DNA from: Nitrospinota bacterium
GTDB lineage: Bacteria > UBA8248 > JACPRG01
Direction of reading: 5' to 3'
DNA length: 7,265 nt
NCBI GenBank assembly: GCA_030740135.1
Contig: JASLXW010000204.1
Coordinates: 1-7,265 of the forward strand
The position numbers and the translations under genes were made by a program. The notes under the pieces were generated by a model. That model saw only the letters and a program-made list of their open reading frames with translations. It ran no database searches and had not been told where the DNA came from. Shown piece after piece: positions 1-5,640 of this stretch. The number at the start of each line of letters is the position of its first letter. The stretch's first letter is position 1.

Positions 1-2
1 AG

Positions 3-812
3 ATCGCCGGCGTGGTCGCGGTGTCCGTCATCTTCGGCCGGCTGGCCGGCGTTCCCCTCAAGATCATCGGGATGCAGCACGACAAGGCCCCCTTCGTCAT
101 CCGGACGGTGGAAGGCCGGGGGATCAATCGGCCCAAGGACATCGAAGGGCGCAAATTCGGCACGCCCGCCGGTGACGCCACTTGGGTCAACATGCCCGCG
201 TTCGCCCGGATCAACGGCATCGATCTCAAAAAGGTCAAGGTGATCAACACCAGCCCCTCGTCCCGGGGACCGGCGCTGATCGCCGGCGCCTTCGACGCCT
301 CGACGGGCTTCATCACCGAATACCCCTTCCTCAGCCGTGCGGCGGCCAAGAAAGGTCTGAAAATCAAGGAATTCCTTCTGGCCGACTACGGGCTGGAAGC
401 TTACGCCTTCGGCCCCGCGACAACGGGAAAAATGATCAAAGAGCGGGGAGACGTCGTGAGGAAGTTCATGCGGGCCTCCGTCAAGGGATTTGCGGCGGCC
501 ATCCGGAATCCCAAGGAAGGCCTCGATTTCCTCCTCAAGCAGGAGCCTTCCCACAACCGTCAAATCCAGAAGGAGGTCTGGTTCATCGCGCTCACAACGA
601 CCCTGACTCCTGACCAGAAGCGCCTGGGAATTTTTCGCATGACGGACGCAAAGTGGAAGAAAACGCGGGGCATGATTGCGAAGGTCAAGCCGAAAGCGGC
701 AAAGATCCCGCTGTCCGACCTCTACACGAACGAGTTTCTCCCGAAGACTCCGGTCCCCGAGTTTCCGCAGGAAATGAAAGACTATCTCAAGCGCGTCGGG
801 AGGCCTCTGTAA
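3..812 (+). CDS. ABC transporter substrate-binding protein, NMT1/TauA-like (5' end outside window)
   Basis: A periplasmic binding protein of the NMT1/SsuA/TauA class, which captures a small organic ligand for an ABC importer. The frame is open from the first bases (reading I-A-G before the GTG at 12), and a signal peptide and first lobe are missing, so the true start lies upstream and 269 residues are visible. Family features are a ligand-lobe segment (RLAGVPLKIIGMQ), the 'INRPKDIEGRKFGTPAGDA' hinge element, the 'GAFDAS' turn, an 'FMRASVKGFAAAIRNPKEG' helix and the C-terminal 'DLYTNEFLP' motif. The same order of motifs occurs in the complete paralogue at 4006-5010 (RFLKAAIQGIAYGIDHPEEA; DLYTNRFNP). 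No permease or ATPase gene follows. The ligand cannot be read from sequence; NMT1-like annotation does not prove a thiamine-precursor role. Family assignment is secure. Confidence 0.88.
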   Translation: MAGVVAVSVIFGRLAGVPLKIIGMQHDKAPFVIRTVEGRGINRPKDIEGRKFGTPAGDATWVNMPAFARINGIDLKKVKVINTSPSSRGPALIAGAFDASTGFITEYPFLSRAAAKKGLKIKEFLLADYGLEAYAFGPATTGKMIKERGDVVRKFMRASVKGFAAAIRNPKEGLDFLLKQEPSHNRQIQKEVWFIALTTTLTPDQKRLGIFRMTDAKWKKTRGMIAKVKPKAAKIPLSDLYTNEFLPKTPVPEFPQEMKDYLKRVGRPL

Positions 813-1020
813 AACGCGGCGGAGGGTAGAAGGGACTGGGAGAATTTTCGCGGGGGAGAATCCGGCCTCGGCCCCATCCCGGGGCAAGCGCCTGGGTGGG
901 TCTTCCATCGTCCCGACAGCGGCCGGACGGACGGGATTCCGGAGTGAGCCGGGCGGGGGCTGGATCGCGGCTGATTTTACCGGCTGATGGAAACGGGCCG
1001 AGACCCTTCGTCCCGTTGCA
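813..1020. other. GC-rich spacer without recognisable gene
   Basis: This stretch lies between the stop of the first binding-protein gene and the edge of the AT-richer patch. I see no coding signature on either strand. A 5-bp GC stem (871-875 with 881-885) has no following T-run, so it is not a good intrinsic terminator. The composition is like the flanking host sequence up to about 1020 and then changes. Confidence 0.4.
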
Positions 1021-1053
1021 CCACGCTTAAAGAAGGACGATCTCTTCTATTTC

Positions 1054-1788
1054 ATGCTAAAAGCCCCAATTCGAAAAATTGGGGGGTTCGGACTGTTCGT
1101 TCGATATGAGAACCTTCTACCTTCCGAGGCATGGGAGAGATTTGGAACAGACAACGGTGTTAGAAGCCTGAAGGAGCTGGTAACGAGAACAGCCCATTAC
1201 GCCCAAAGAAGGTCCATATCCCCCGATCAGAAAATCGGGTGTATCCTCCTAAAGGATTGCCGCTTCCTCGACGACCGGGACTTTGTTGATCATGAAGATT
1301 ATGGGATCCAATTTCCGAGGCAGGTCGTAAAACTGAAATACTTCCCTCAATCAGACAGGATACCCGCCCCCCAGTTCTTGGGTCTCACAATCCTTGGAGA
1401 CGAACCGTCTCTGGTTGCTTCTGACTTGGGGGACGGCGAGCAAAACCCCGAGAGGGCGGAAATTACAGTATCCAGGATTTTGCGTGATACTCGAATAGCA
1501 CGTCAACTAAAGAACATTCACTCCAATCGGTGCCAAATATGTAGAAAAACAATCGCACTGCGGAAGGAACGCACTTATTCTGAGGCTCACCATCTGAAGC
1601 CTCTTGGCCAACCGCACAATGGGCCAGATATCCCAGAGAATATCATTGTGTTATGCCCGAATCACCACGCAATATGTGATTTTGGGGCCATTTACTTAAG
1701 ATTGGAAGAGCTTCACCAACATGACCAACACAGGATTAATCAGGAATATGTTGAGTATCACAACAGACAAATTTATGGACTCATATGA
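1054..1788 (+). CDS. HNH endonuclease (COG3440-like predicted restriction endonuclease), probably 5'-truncated
   Basis: A predicted DNA endonuclease with a C-terminal zinc-supported HNH nuclease fold. With the ATG at 1054, residues about 9-100 match the N-terminal domain of the COG3440-type family as I recall it (GGFGLFVRYENLLPSEAWE, then 'IGCILLKD'). Near residue 160 comes CQIC, then 'SEAHHLKPLG', 'PENIIVLCPNHHAICD' and a terminal 'EYVEYHNRQI'. The paired Cys and the HH/N/H residues of the active site are all present. The ATG is weak: the AAGGA at 1033-1037 is 16 bases away. The frame stays open upstream to the stop at 985-987 without any ATG, GTG or TTG, and the residues before the ATG (LKKDDLFYF) match a conserved part of the family. 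About 45-50 N-terminal residues are therefore probably lost. It is more AT-rich than its neighbours, which suggests transfer, and converges with the MazG-like gene. Nuclease family is secure; function of the product is doubtful. Confidence 0.8.
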   Translation: MLKAPIRKIGGFGLFVRYENLLPSEAWERFGTDNGVRSLKELVTRTAHYAQRRSISPDQKIGCILLKDCRFLDDRDFVDHEDYGIQFPRQVVKLKYFPQSDRIPAPQFLGLTILGDEPSLVASDLGDGEQNPERAEITVSRILRDTRIARQLKNIHSNRCQICRKTIALRKERTYSEAHHLKPLGQPHNGPDIPENIIVLCPNHHAICDFGAIYLRLEELHQHDQHRINQEYVEYHNRQIYGLI

Positions 1789-1839
1789 ACAAATGGACCA
1801 ATCAAAACGTAAGGGGGATGCTGACAAAATCAGATATAT

Positions 1840-2199
1840 TTAGTTCGCCTTTTTGGCCACACCTCGATGGTCTTCAACATTGTAACGGAGTTCGTTGGAA
1901 GATATCTTCTCGTGGATTGCTTCGGACAGGTTGATGTCAAGGTCGTTAGCAAACATAAGTAACAAGATACCGATATCCGCCACTTCCTCTCTAATCCGTG
2001 GCATTCTTTCAGTATCATTTTTGACATCCATTGCCGACTCCAGGCCCTTCCACAGGAATTGTTCGAGAAGCTCTGCGCCCTCAATGGAGAGTGCCGTAGC
2101 GAGCTCTTTGGGTTGGTGAAACTTTTCCCACTCCCGAGCCTTCCTAAAGACCTGCAGTCTATCCACAGCCTCACTTAGCTCCCACGGATTTCGATCCAT
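1840..2199 (-). CDS. MazG-like nucleotide pyrophosphohydrolase
   Basis: A small all-alpha NTP pyrophosphohydrolase of the MazG-like/dCTPase superfamily, 119 residues, the usual length for the single-domain group. These enzymes split (d)NTPs to NMP and pyrophosphate using Mg2+. The diagnostic metal-binding pattern is complete: E40xxE43 in 'ALSIEGAELLEQFLW' and E72xxD75 in 'REEVADIGILLLMFANDLD'. The N-terminal 'REWEKFHQPKELA' and C-terminal 'SEAIHEKISSNELRY' also fit. I place the start at the ATG at 2199, because GGAAGGGAG (2204-2212) lies just before it; a TTG at 2214 would put that site inside the gene. It sits in the AT-rich patch, tail to tail with the HNH gene (51 bases apart). Such proteins occur as housekeeping cleaners, in phages and in defence islands, and the exact substrate cannot be told. 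Family assignment is confident. Confidence 0.87.
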   Translation of the reverse strand: MDRNPWELSEAVDRLQVFRKAREWEKFHQPKELATALSIEGAELLEQFLWKGLESAMDVKNDTERMPRIREEVADIGILLLMFANDLDINLSEAIHEKISSNELRYNVEDHRGVAKKAN

Positions 2200-2203
2200 C
2201 TCG

Positions 2204-2212
2204 CTCCCTTCC
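2204..2212 (-). promoter_or_regulatory. Shine-Dalgarno site of the MazG-like gene
   Basis: On the minus strand GGAAGGGAG precedes the ATG at 2199 by 4 bases after its last G. It decides the start in favour of 2199 over the upstream TTG at 2214. Confidence 0.6.
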
Positions 2213-2279
2213 AAATCAATCCTGAAACTTTTGCTCTACCTCTCAACAACAGAATACCATTGGCCTTAATTCTCTGGGC

Positions 2280-2381
2280 GGCCTGTTGAGCCTTCTGAAC
2301 CTTCAGCGCCTCCGCCACCGGCGGGAGAATGTCCACGTCCCGGATGCTTGAGGCGGTTTTCGCGGCGGTCTTCCGGATGAT
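2280..2381 (-). pseudogene. Tyrosine recombinase (phage integrase) relic
   Basis: The minus strand encodes about 34 residues containing 'TASSIRDVDILPPVAEALK' followed by a Gln/Lys/Ala-rich helix. The pattern 'TK(T)..S.RDVD.LPPV.EAL..Q' is typical of the catalytic-domain segment of phage-type tyrosine recombinases, after the first active-site Arg and before the His-x-x-Arg box. A TAA at 2382-2384 closes the frame immediately upstream. Downstream the reading continues but no longer resembles an integrase, and the catalytic HxxR and Tyr are absent. It is therefore only a fragment, stranded just upstream of the MazG-like gene at the right edge of the AT-rich patch. This is motif recognition from memory; a profile search would settle it. 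Confidence 0.5.
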
Positions 2382-2439
2382 TTAAAGCGCGGGGGCAAGG
2401 TCACAAGCTGCATTCATTCCTTCCTCCGGCTTGTATGGC

Positions 2440-3585
2440 TCATCCCGTGAATTCGAGGATATCTAGACCGTTCAAGCGGTCGAGGGCGTAGATCAGGCCA
2501 TCCTCGGCGAGAAACACGTCGTTGGTCTTGATGATTTCCTGGCCCGAGCCGGGGAGTGGCACGTGAAATCCGACTTCTTTCGGACGGTAGGGATCACTGA
2601 TGTCCACGGCCCGAAGGCCCCCTGTGAACCAGGCCACGAAGAAGATGTAGTTGTACACGCCCGGATAGATCTGCTCCTGCGGCTGATGGGCGCCGAACTC
2701 GGCCGCGTGATGGAAGGGGTGGGGGTCCGGGACCTGATACGTCGAGACTGGTACCGGGTTTGTCTCGTCGGTGATGTCCACCATCCAAAAGAACGCGTTG
2801 GGCTTGTCACTCAGCCGATCGGGGACCTCCTCGTCTGTCACGACCAGGAAGCGTCGCCCCCCGATCTCATAGGGGAGGGGAAGTGCGGTGTGCGTCGGAC
2901 AGGGATATGGGGGGCTCCAGTCCACCCGGCTGAGGAGCCTCGGCGCGCCGAGGTCTGCGATGTCCAAGATCATGAACCCCGCGTGCCAGTAACTGACGTA
3001 AAGCCGGTCACCGAGGCGAAGGGGGTGATGGCAGCGGCACCTCCGGCCTTCTAATTCCGGTGTCTCGCCGCCAGCCACGTGCTGGCCCGGGACCCACCAG
3101 CGCGAAACCTCCTCCGGGCGTTCCGGATCGGCGAGGTCCAGGATCATCATGATGTTCCCCTGGTAACCCTCCATTTCCGGCGAGATGTAGGCATAGCGCC
3201 CGTCGAAGTCGAAGCGGTGGACGCCGGCTCCGCCCGTTTTGAAAAACGCGATCTCGCGGGGCTTGGACTTGTCCGAGATGTCGAAGACCTTGAGGCCACC
3301 CTGAACCGACTCGGTGGCGTTGCGCATCCGCTCATGGTTGAGCAGCATGATGTCCCCGGACACGCGGACTTTGTGAGAGTGGACGCCCGGGGGGACGGTA
3401 AGATGAGAGACAATCCGGGGATTCCTGGGATCCGAGACGTTTAGGATGGTTGTCCCGTCCGGGTGGCTCATGTGTCCCACGTAGGCGTAGCCGTTCTCGA
3501 CGGTGACCTGCCCTCCGCCCACGACGTCTATTCGACCGACTGTCTTGAAGTTTTCCGATATCCCGACCGTGCGTTCCGGCGCCAT
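2440..3585 (-). CDS. LVIVD-repeat beta-propeller protein
   Basis: A 381-residue protein built of LVIVD repeats, which form propeller blades. At least six copies of 'hhhhDhsDpxxPxxh' are visible: ILNVSDPRNPRIV (47-59), VFDISDKSKPREI (100-112), ILDLADPERPEEV (148-160), ILDIADLGAPRLL (206-218), MVDITDETNPVPV (268-280) and AVDISDPYRPKEV (326-338). Histidines are conspicuous between blades: HSHK (69-72), HH at 186-187, THT (231-233) and HPFHH (289-293), then H300. The family is poorly characterised, so metal binding or enzyme activity is only inference. There is no signal peptide, so the protein is probably cytosolic. The ATG at 3585 is preferred because GGGAGAGG lies 5 bases before it; the ATG at 3609 has no such site. 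It has its own promoter about 60 bases upstream and appears to be monocistronic. Confidence 0.85.
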   Translation of the reverse strand: MAPERTVGISENFKTVGRIDVVGGGQVTVENGYAYVGHMSHPDGTTILNVSDPRNPRIVSHLTVPPGVHSHKVRVSGDIMLLNHERMRNATESVQGGLKVFDISDKSKPREIAFFKTGGAGVHRFDFDGRYAYISPEMEGYQGNIMMILDLADPERPEEVSRWWVPGQHVAGGETPELEGRRCRCHHPLRLGDRLYVSYWHAGFMILDIADLGAPRLLSRVDWSPPYPCPTHTALPLPYEIGGRRFLVVTDEEVPDRLSDKPNAFFWMVDITDETNPVPVSTYQVPDPHPFHHAAEFGAHQPQEQIYPGVYNYIFFVAWFTGGLRAVDISDPYRPKEVGFHVPLPGSGQEIIKTNDVFLAEDGLIYALDRLNGLDILEFTG

Positions 3586-3590
3586 GAAAT

Positions 3591-3598
3591 CCTCTCCC
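3591..3598 (-). promoter_or_regulatory. Shine-Dalgarno site of the LVIVD-repeat gene
   Basis: GGGAGAGG on the minus strand, 5 bases before the ATG at 3585. It selects this start over the in-frame ATG 24 bases upstream. Confidence 0.6.
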
Positions 3599-3612
3599 GT
3601 TCCTCCCATCAG

Positions 3613-3626
3613 ATTGACTATTGACT
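3613..3626. repeat. Two perfect tandem copies of ATTGACT in the LVIVD leader
   Basis: ATTGACT occurs at 3613-3619 and again at 3620-3626, between the predicted promoter and the start codon of the LVIVD gene. Just upstream, GGATT (3633-3637) and AATCC (3641-3645) form a short inverted repeat that overlaps the -10 element. Either could be an operator; nothing in the sequence proves it. Confidence 0.4.
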
Positions 3627-3641
3627 TTGAACGGATTGAAA

Positions 3642-3670
3642 ATCCTATCCGTAGAACCGGTTGCAGTCAA
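3642..3670 (-). promoter_or_regulatory. Sigma70-type promoter of the LVIVD-repeat gene
   Basis: Minus-strand TTGACT (-35, 3665-3670), a 17-base spacer, then TAGGAT (-10, 3642-3647; four of six consensus bases). Transcription would begin near 3635 and give a leader of about 50 bases. Spacing is ideal; activity is inferred. Confidence 0.5.
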
Positions 3671-4005
3671 CGGTATCAGCGGAGACAGAGATCCACGGGG
3701 GCTGTTTCCCTCCAGGATCGATTCGAGGGGAGGAAGATTCTGTGATTATGGCCGGCAAAAGTCGCGGCGGGAGATTCTCGGCGAGATCGTTCTCGGCCAG
3801 GTCTGGAAAGAGAAGTAGAGTCCGGGCCAACGGACCTGGGGTCTCGTGAGGGTCCGGGTGGATAAAGTTGCCTGCGCCTACGATGGGGAGACGTTTTTCA
3901 TCGACGGCAATAAGGCTGCAAATGGCCGCTACACGAAATTTGTCTGGTCAGCCGGAGGCGACTGGGTCTTGCTTTCCCTTTTTCCACCCGCGTGAATTCG
4001 CTTCC
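3671..4005. other. Intergenic stretch between the LVIVD and second binding-protein genes
   Basis: Apart from the possible coding remnant at 3846-3995, this region holds no gene I can recognise. Several short open frames exist on both strands between 3620 and 3850, but none has a convincing ribosome binding site or family motif. No intrinsic terminator with a T-run is visible downstream of the binding-protein gene that ends at 4006. Confidence 0.4.
3846..3995 (+). CDS. Possible small protein or C-terminal coding remnant, unknown family
   Basis: The plus-strand frame from the stop at 3816-3818 to the stop at 3993-3995 encodes, from a GTG at 3846, 49 residues. They include 'AYDGETFFIDGNKAANGRY' and 'KFVWSAGGDWVLLSLFPPA'. 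The balanced, non-repetitive, aromatic- and glycine-rich composition looks more like real protein than the shadow frames nearby. There is no strong Shine-Dalgarno site before either GTG (3846 or 3858), so it may be the tail of a gene whose front has been deleted. It ends 10 bases short of the convergent binding-protein gene. I do not recognise a family and infer no function. Confidence 0.28.
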   Translation: MRVRVDKVACAYDGETFFIDGNKAANGRYTKFVWSAGGDWVLLSLFPPA

Positions 4006-5010
4006 TCACCAGGATTTTGGGAAGATCCTCGGGTTAAACCGATTGGTATATAGGTCCTCGAGCTTGACCTCCGTTTTGAGTTTTAACAAGCGGACCATCA
4101 GGTCCCGGGTTTCCTTCATTTTTTCTTTAAGCATATAACCGACGCCGTTCTTCTTCGCTTCCGGTGTTGAAAGCAGACTGACGGTCACCTTCCACTGTCC
4201 GAGCACAAGCTGCTTTGATGAACCTGGGTTGTACTTGAGGAAATGCTTGACGGCCTCTTCCGGGTGATCAATCCCATACGCGATGCCCTGGATCGCGGCT
4301 TTTAGGAAGCGCCTGACCCGACCCGGCCGGTTCTGAATGTCGTCATCGTGCGCGATAATCCCATTAGAGTATATGTTGAAGCCCGAATCCTTATAGAGTA
4401 GCATGCCGACGGATTTTCCGGCCTCTTTCGTCTTGAACGTGACTACTGGAAGGCCCGTGACATAGAAACAACCCGCATCCACCTTTCCCGCGAGAACACT
4501 CGGTAGAATAGACGGGAAATCCATGAACTGGAATTTCACCTTGGATTGGTCAATACCCGCAAGGTGGGCATAGGCCCCGAATGCCTTGAAGCTTCCCGAC
4601 CGTTGGGACGCTCCAACCACGCGTCCTTCGAGGTCTTTGGGTTTGCGGATGCCGGACGATTTCAGGAAATACACCCCGTGGGGCGCTTTGCCAAACACCA
4701 TGGCGATCTCTTTGGCCTTTGACCCCCTCGCCCTGCCTCCCACAAGAGAGCCGGTGTCAGCGAATCCGAAATTGACCGTCTTGGTGCTCACATATTTGAT
4801 CGTGTTTCCGGAACCGAATCCCCGAACGATTTCCGTGTCAAAGCCGGCCGCTTGGTAGAAGCCCTTTGCCAGGGCAGTGAAAAATCCGGAATCAGGCCCA
4901 TAAAACATGGAGCTGGTTGAGAACTTCAGCTCCTCGGCGGCCCGCGCCCCAGGGACCAGTGACAACATTAACATTGCCATCAAGATCAGGCGCCAGAATT
5001 TCCTTCTCAT
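4006..5010 (-). CDS. ABC transporter substrate-binding protein, NMT1/TauA-like, with signal peptide
   Basis: A complete 334-residue periplasmic binding protein for an ABC importer of the NMT1/SsuA/TauA class. Residues 1-24 are a classic Sec signal: MRRKFWR, a hydrophobic core (LILMAMLMLSLV) and cleavage after about 'ARA'. The mature protein shows 'FFTALAKGFYQAAGFDTEIV' (ligand lobe entry), 'VNFGFADTGSLVGGRARG', 'IRKPKDLEGRVVGASQRSG' and 'LAGKVDAGCFYVTG', and ends in 'DLYTNRFNPRIFP'. The start at 5010 is preferred over an ATG at 5052 because AGGAGGAG lies 7 bases before it and because it begins the signal peptide directly. A promoter lies upstream. It is a distant paralogue of the protein ending at 812. 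No permease or ATPase is adjacent, so it acts as an orphan receptor here. The substrate is unknown. Confidence 0.9.
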   Translation of the reverse strand: MRRKFWRLILMAMLMLSLVPGARAAEELKFSTSSMFYGPDSGFFTALAKGFYQAAGFDTEIVRGFGSGNTIKYVSTKTVNFGFADTGSLVGGRARGSKAKEIAMVFGKAPHGVYFLKSSGIRKPKDLEGRVVGASQRSGSFKAFGAYAHLAGIDQSKVKFQFMDFPSILPSVLAGKVDAGCFYVTGLPVVTFKTKEAGKSVGMLLYKDSGFNIYSNGIIAHDDDIQNRPGRVRRFLKAAIQGIAYGIDHPEEAVKHFLKYNPGSSKQLVLGQWKVTVSLLSTPEAKKNGVGYMLKEKMKETRDLMVRLLKLKTEVKLEDLYTNRFNPRIFPKSW

Positions 5011-5017
5011 GTAGCAT

Positions 5018-5025
5018 CTCCTCCT
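5018..5025 (-). promoter_or_regulatory. Shine-Dalgarno site of the second binding-protein gene
   Basis: AGGAGGAG on the minus strand, 7 bases before the ATG at 5010. It rules against the in-frame ATG at 5052, which would add 14 non-signal-like residues. Confidence 0.65.
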
Positions 5026-5071
5026 GGAAAAGTGCCCGTATCTGCCACCCATATCTATAGAGGGCTACTTC

Positions 5072-5100
5072 AGCATCGCACTCCGGCCATCATGTGTCAA
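5072..5100 (-). promoter_or_regulatory. Sigma70-type promoter of the second binding-protein gene
   Basis: A perfect -35 TTGACA (5095-5100 on the minus strand), a 17-base spacer and a weak -10 GATGCT (5072-5077; three of six consensus bases). It would place the start of transcription near 5065 and give a leader of about 55 bases. The weak -10 next to a perfect -35 may suggest an activated promoter, which is inference. Confidence 0.45.
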
Positions 5101-5223
5101 GAAGGAATATGTGCCAGGGATCCCCAGTTTTCATCGGTCGTGCAACGTTGGCGATCATGAGAAATTCCGGTTATAGGGCTTTGCCATCTTCCTGAGTCAA
5201 GCTCAGCGAAGTCCTGTAAGTCA

Positions 5224-5264
5224 GACGAGGGCCACCCTTCCCGGCCTTCGGCTGTCGCCCCGTC
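5224..5264 (-). other. Structured 3' region after the holin-like gene
   Basis: GACG/GGGC (5224-5227, 5229-5232) can pair with GCCC/CGTC (5257-5260, 5261-5264) with a single bulged A, enclosing a small GCC-TTC-GGC hairpin at 5244-5252. It lies 20-60 bases past the stop of the holin-like gene on its transcript. No T-run follows, so it is a poor intrinsic terminator but could protect a 3' end. Confidence 0.28.
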
Positions 5265-5283
5265 TCAATCTTCGCGTTTAACT

Positions 5284-5553
5284 TTATCCTGGATTCACCT
5301 TTTGGCCGCGGGCCGCGATGAAGTTATAGAGCCAGGCGAAGACCGCCCCGCCGATCAGCCCGTCCACGAATCCCCAGACCAGCCCGATCACGCTGCCCAA
5401 GGGGCTGATCCGATAGCCGATGTAGGCGCGCCCGATGAGGGTCGGTTCGCCCGTCGCGCCGCTGAACGCGATGATCCACCAGGTCAATATCAGAAGCCCG
5501 AATCCCCAGACCAGCCCGAAGGCCAGCGCGCACGCCTTCACATCCAGCTTCAT
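5284..5553 (-). CDS. Small two-helix membrane protein ('bacteriophage holin'-type annotation)
   Basis: An 89-residue membrane protein. Two hydrophobic segments are visible: about residues 7-30 (ALAFGLVWGFGLLILTWWII) and 51-82 (GSVIGLVWGFVDGLIGGAVF, then AWLYNFIAA). They are joined by a loop with 'GATGEPTLIGRAYIGYRISP', which I recall as conserved in small chromosomal proteins commonly labelled 'bacteriophage holin'. The C-terminus is short and basic. The start is secure, since AAAGGAGGT (5559-5567) lies 5 bases before the ATG. No endolysin or other phage gene is nearby, so a lytic role is doubtful; the name reflects annotation habit more than evidence. It is divergent from the DctM relic, with about 88 bases between them. 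Confidence 0.75.
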   Translation of the reverse strand: MKLDVKACALAFGLVWGFGLLILTWWIIAFSGATGEPTLIGRAYIGYRISPLGSVIGLVWGFVDGLIGGAVFAWLYNFIAARGQKVNPG

Positions 5554-5640
5554 GAGGCACCTCCTTTCAATTTTTGGTTTTTGTCAAAGGCTTAATGTCT
5601 ATTAGTCCTTTCGAAACCAGTATGTGTATATCGGCCGGAC

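Noticed and set aside
871..885. GCCCC-ATCCC-GGGGC stem as terminator of the first binding-protein gene
   Set aside because: No T-run follows and the stem is only 5 bp in GC-rich DNA, where such pairs are common by chance.
1821..1833. CTGA-CAAAA-TCAG hairpin between the convergent HNH and MazG-like genes as a terminator
   Set aside because: A 4-bp AT-rich stem with an interrupted A/T tail is too weak to call.
1830..2174. 114-residue minus-strand frame overlapping the MazG-like gene
   Set aside because: It is a shifted shadow of the MazG-like gene, whose own frame carries the full ExxE/ExxD pattern. The Ser/Arg/Thr-rich composition is typical of a wrong frame.
1020..2390. Similar CGCTTAAAG / GCGCTTTAAA strings at the two edges of the AT-rich patch as attachment or terminal repeats
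   Set aside because: They are short, differ by an inserted base and are inverted; chance similarity is likely.
2563..3444. Long plus-strand frames opposite the LVIVD gene
   Set aside because: They are antisense shadows produced by GC-rich codons; no motif or ribosome binding site supports them.
3621..3849. Short plus- and minus-strand frames in the LVIVD upstream region
   Set aside because: No ribosome binding site, no recognisable motif, and they overlap the predicted promoter or one another.
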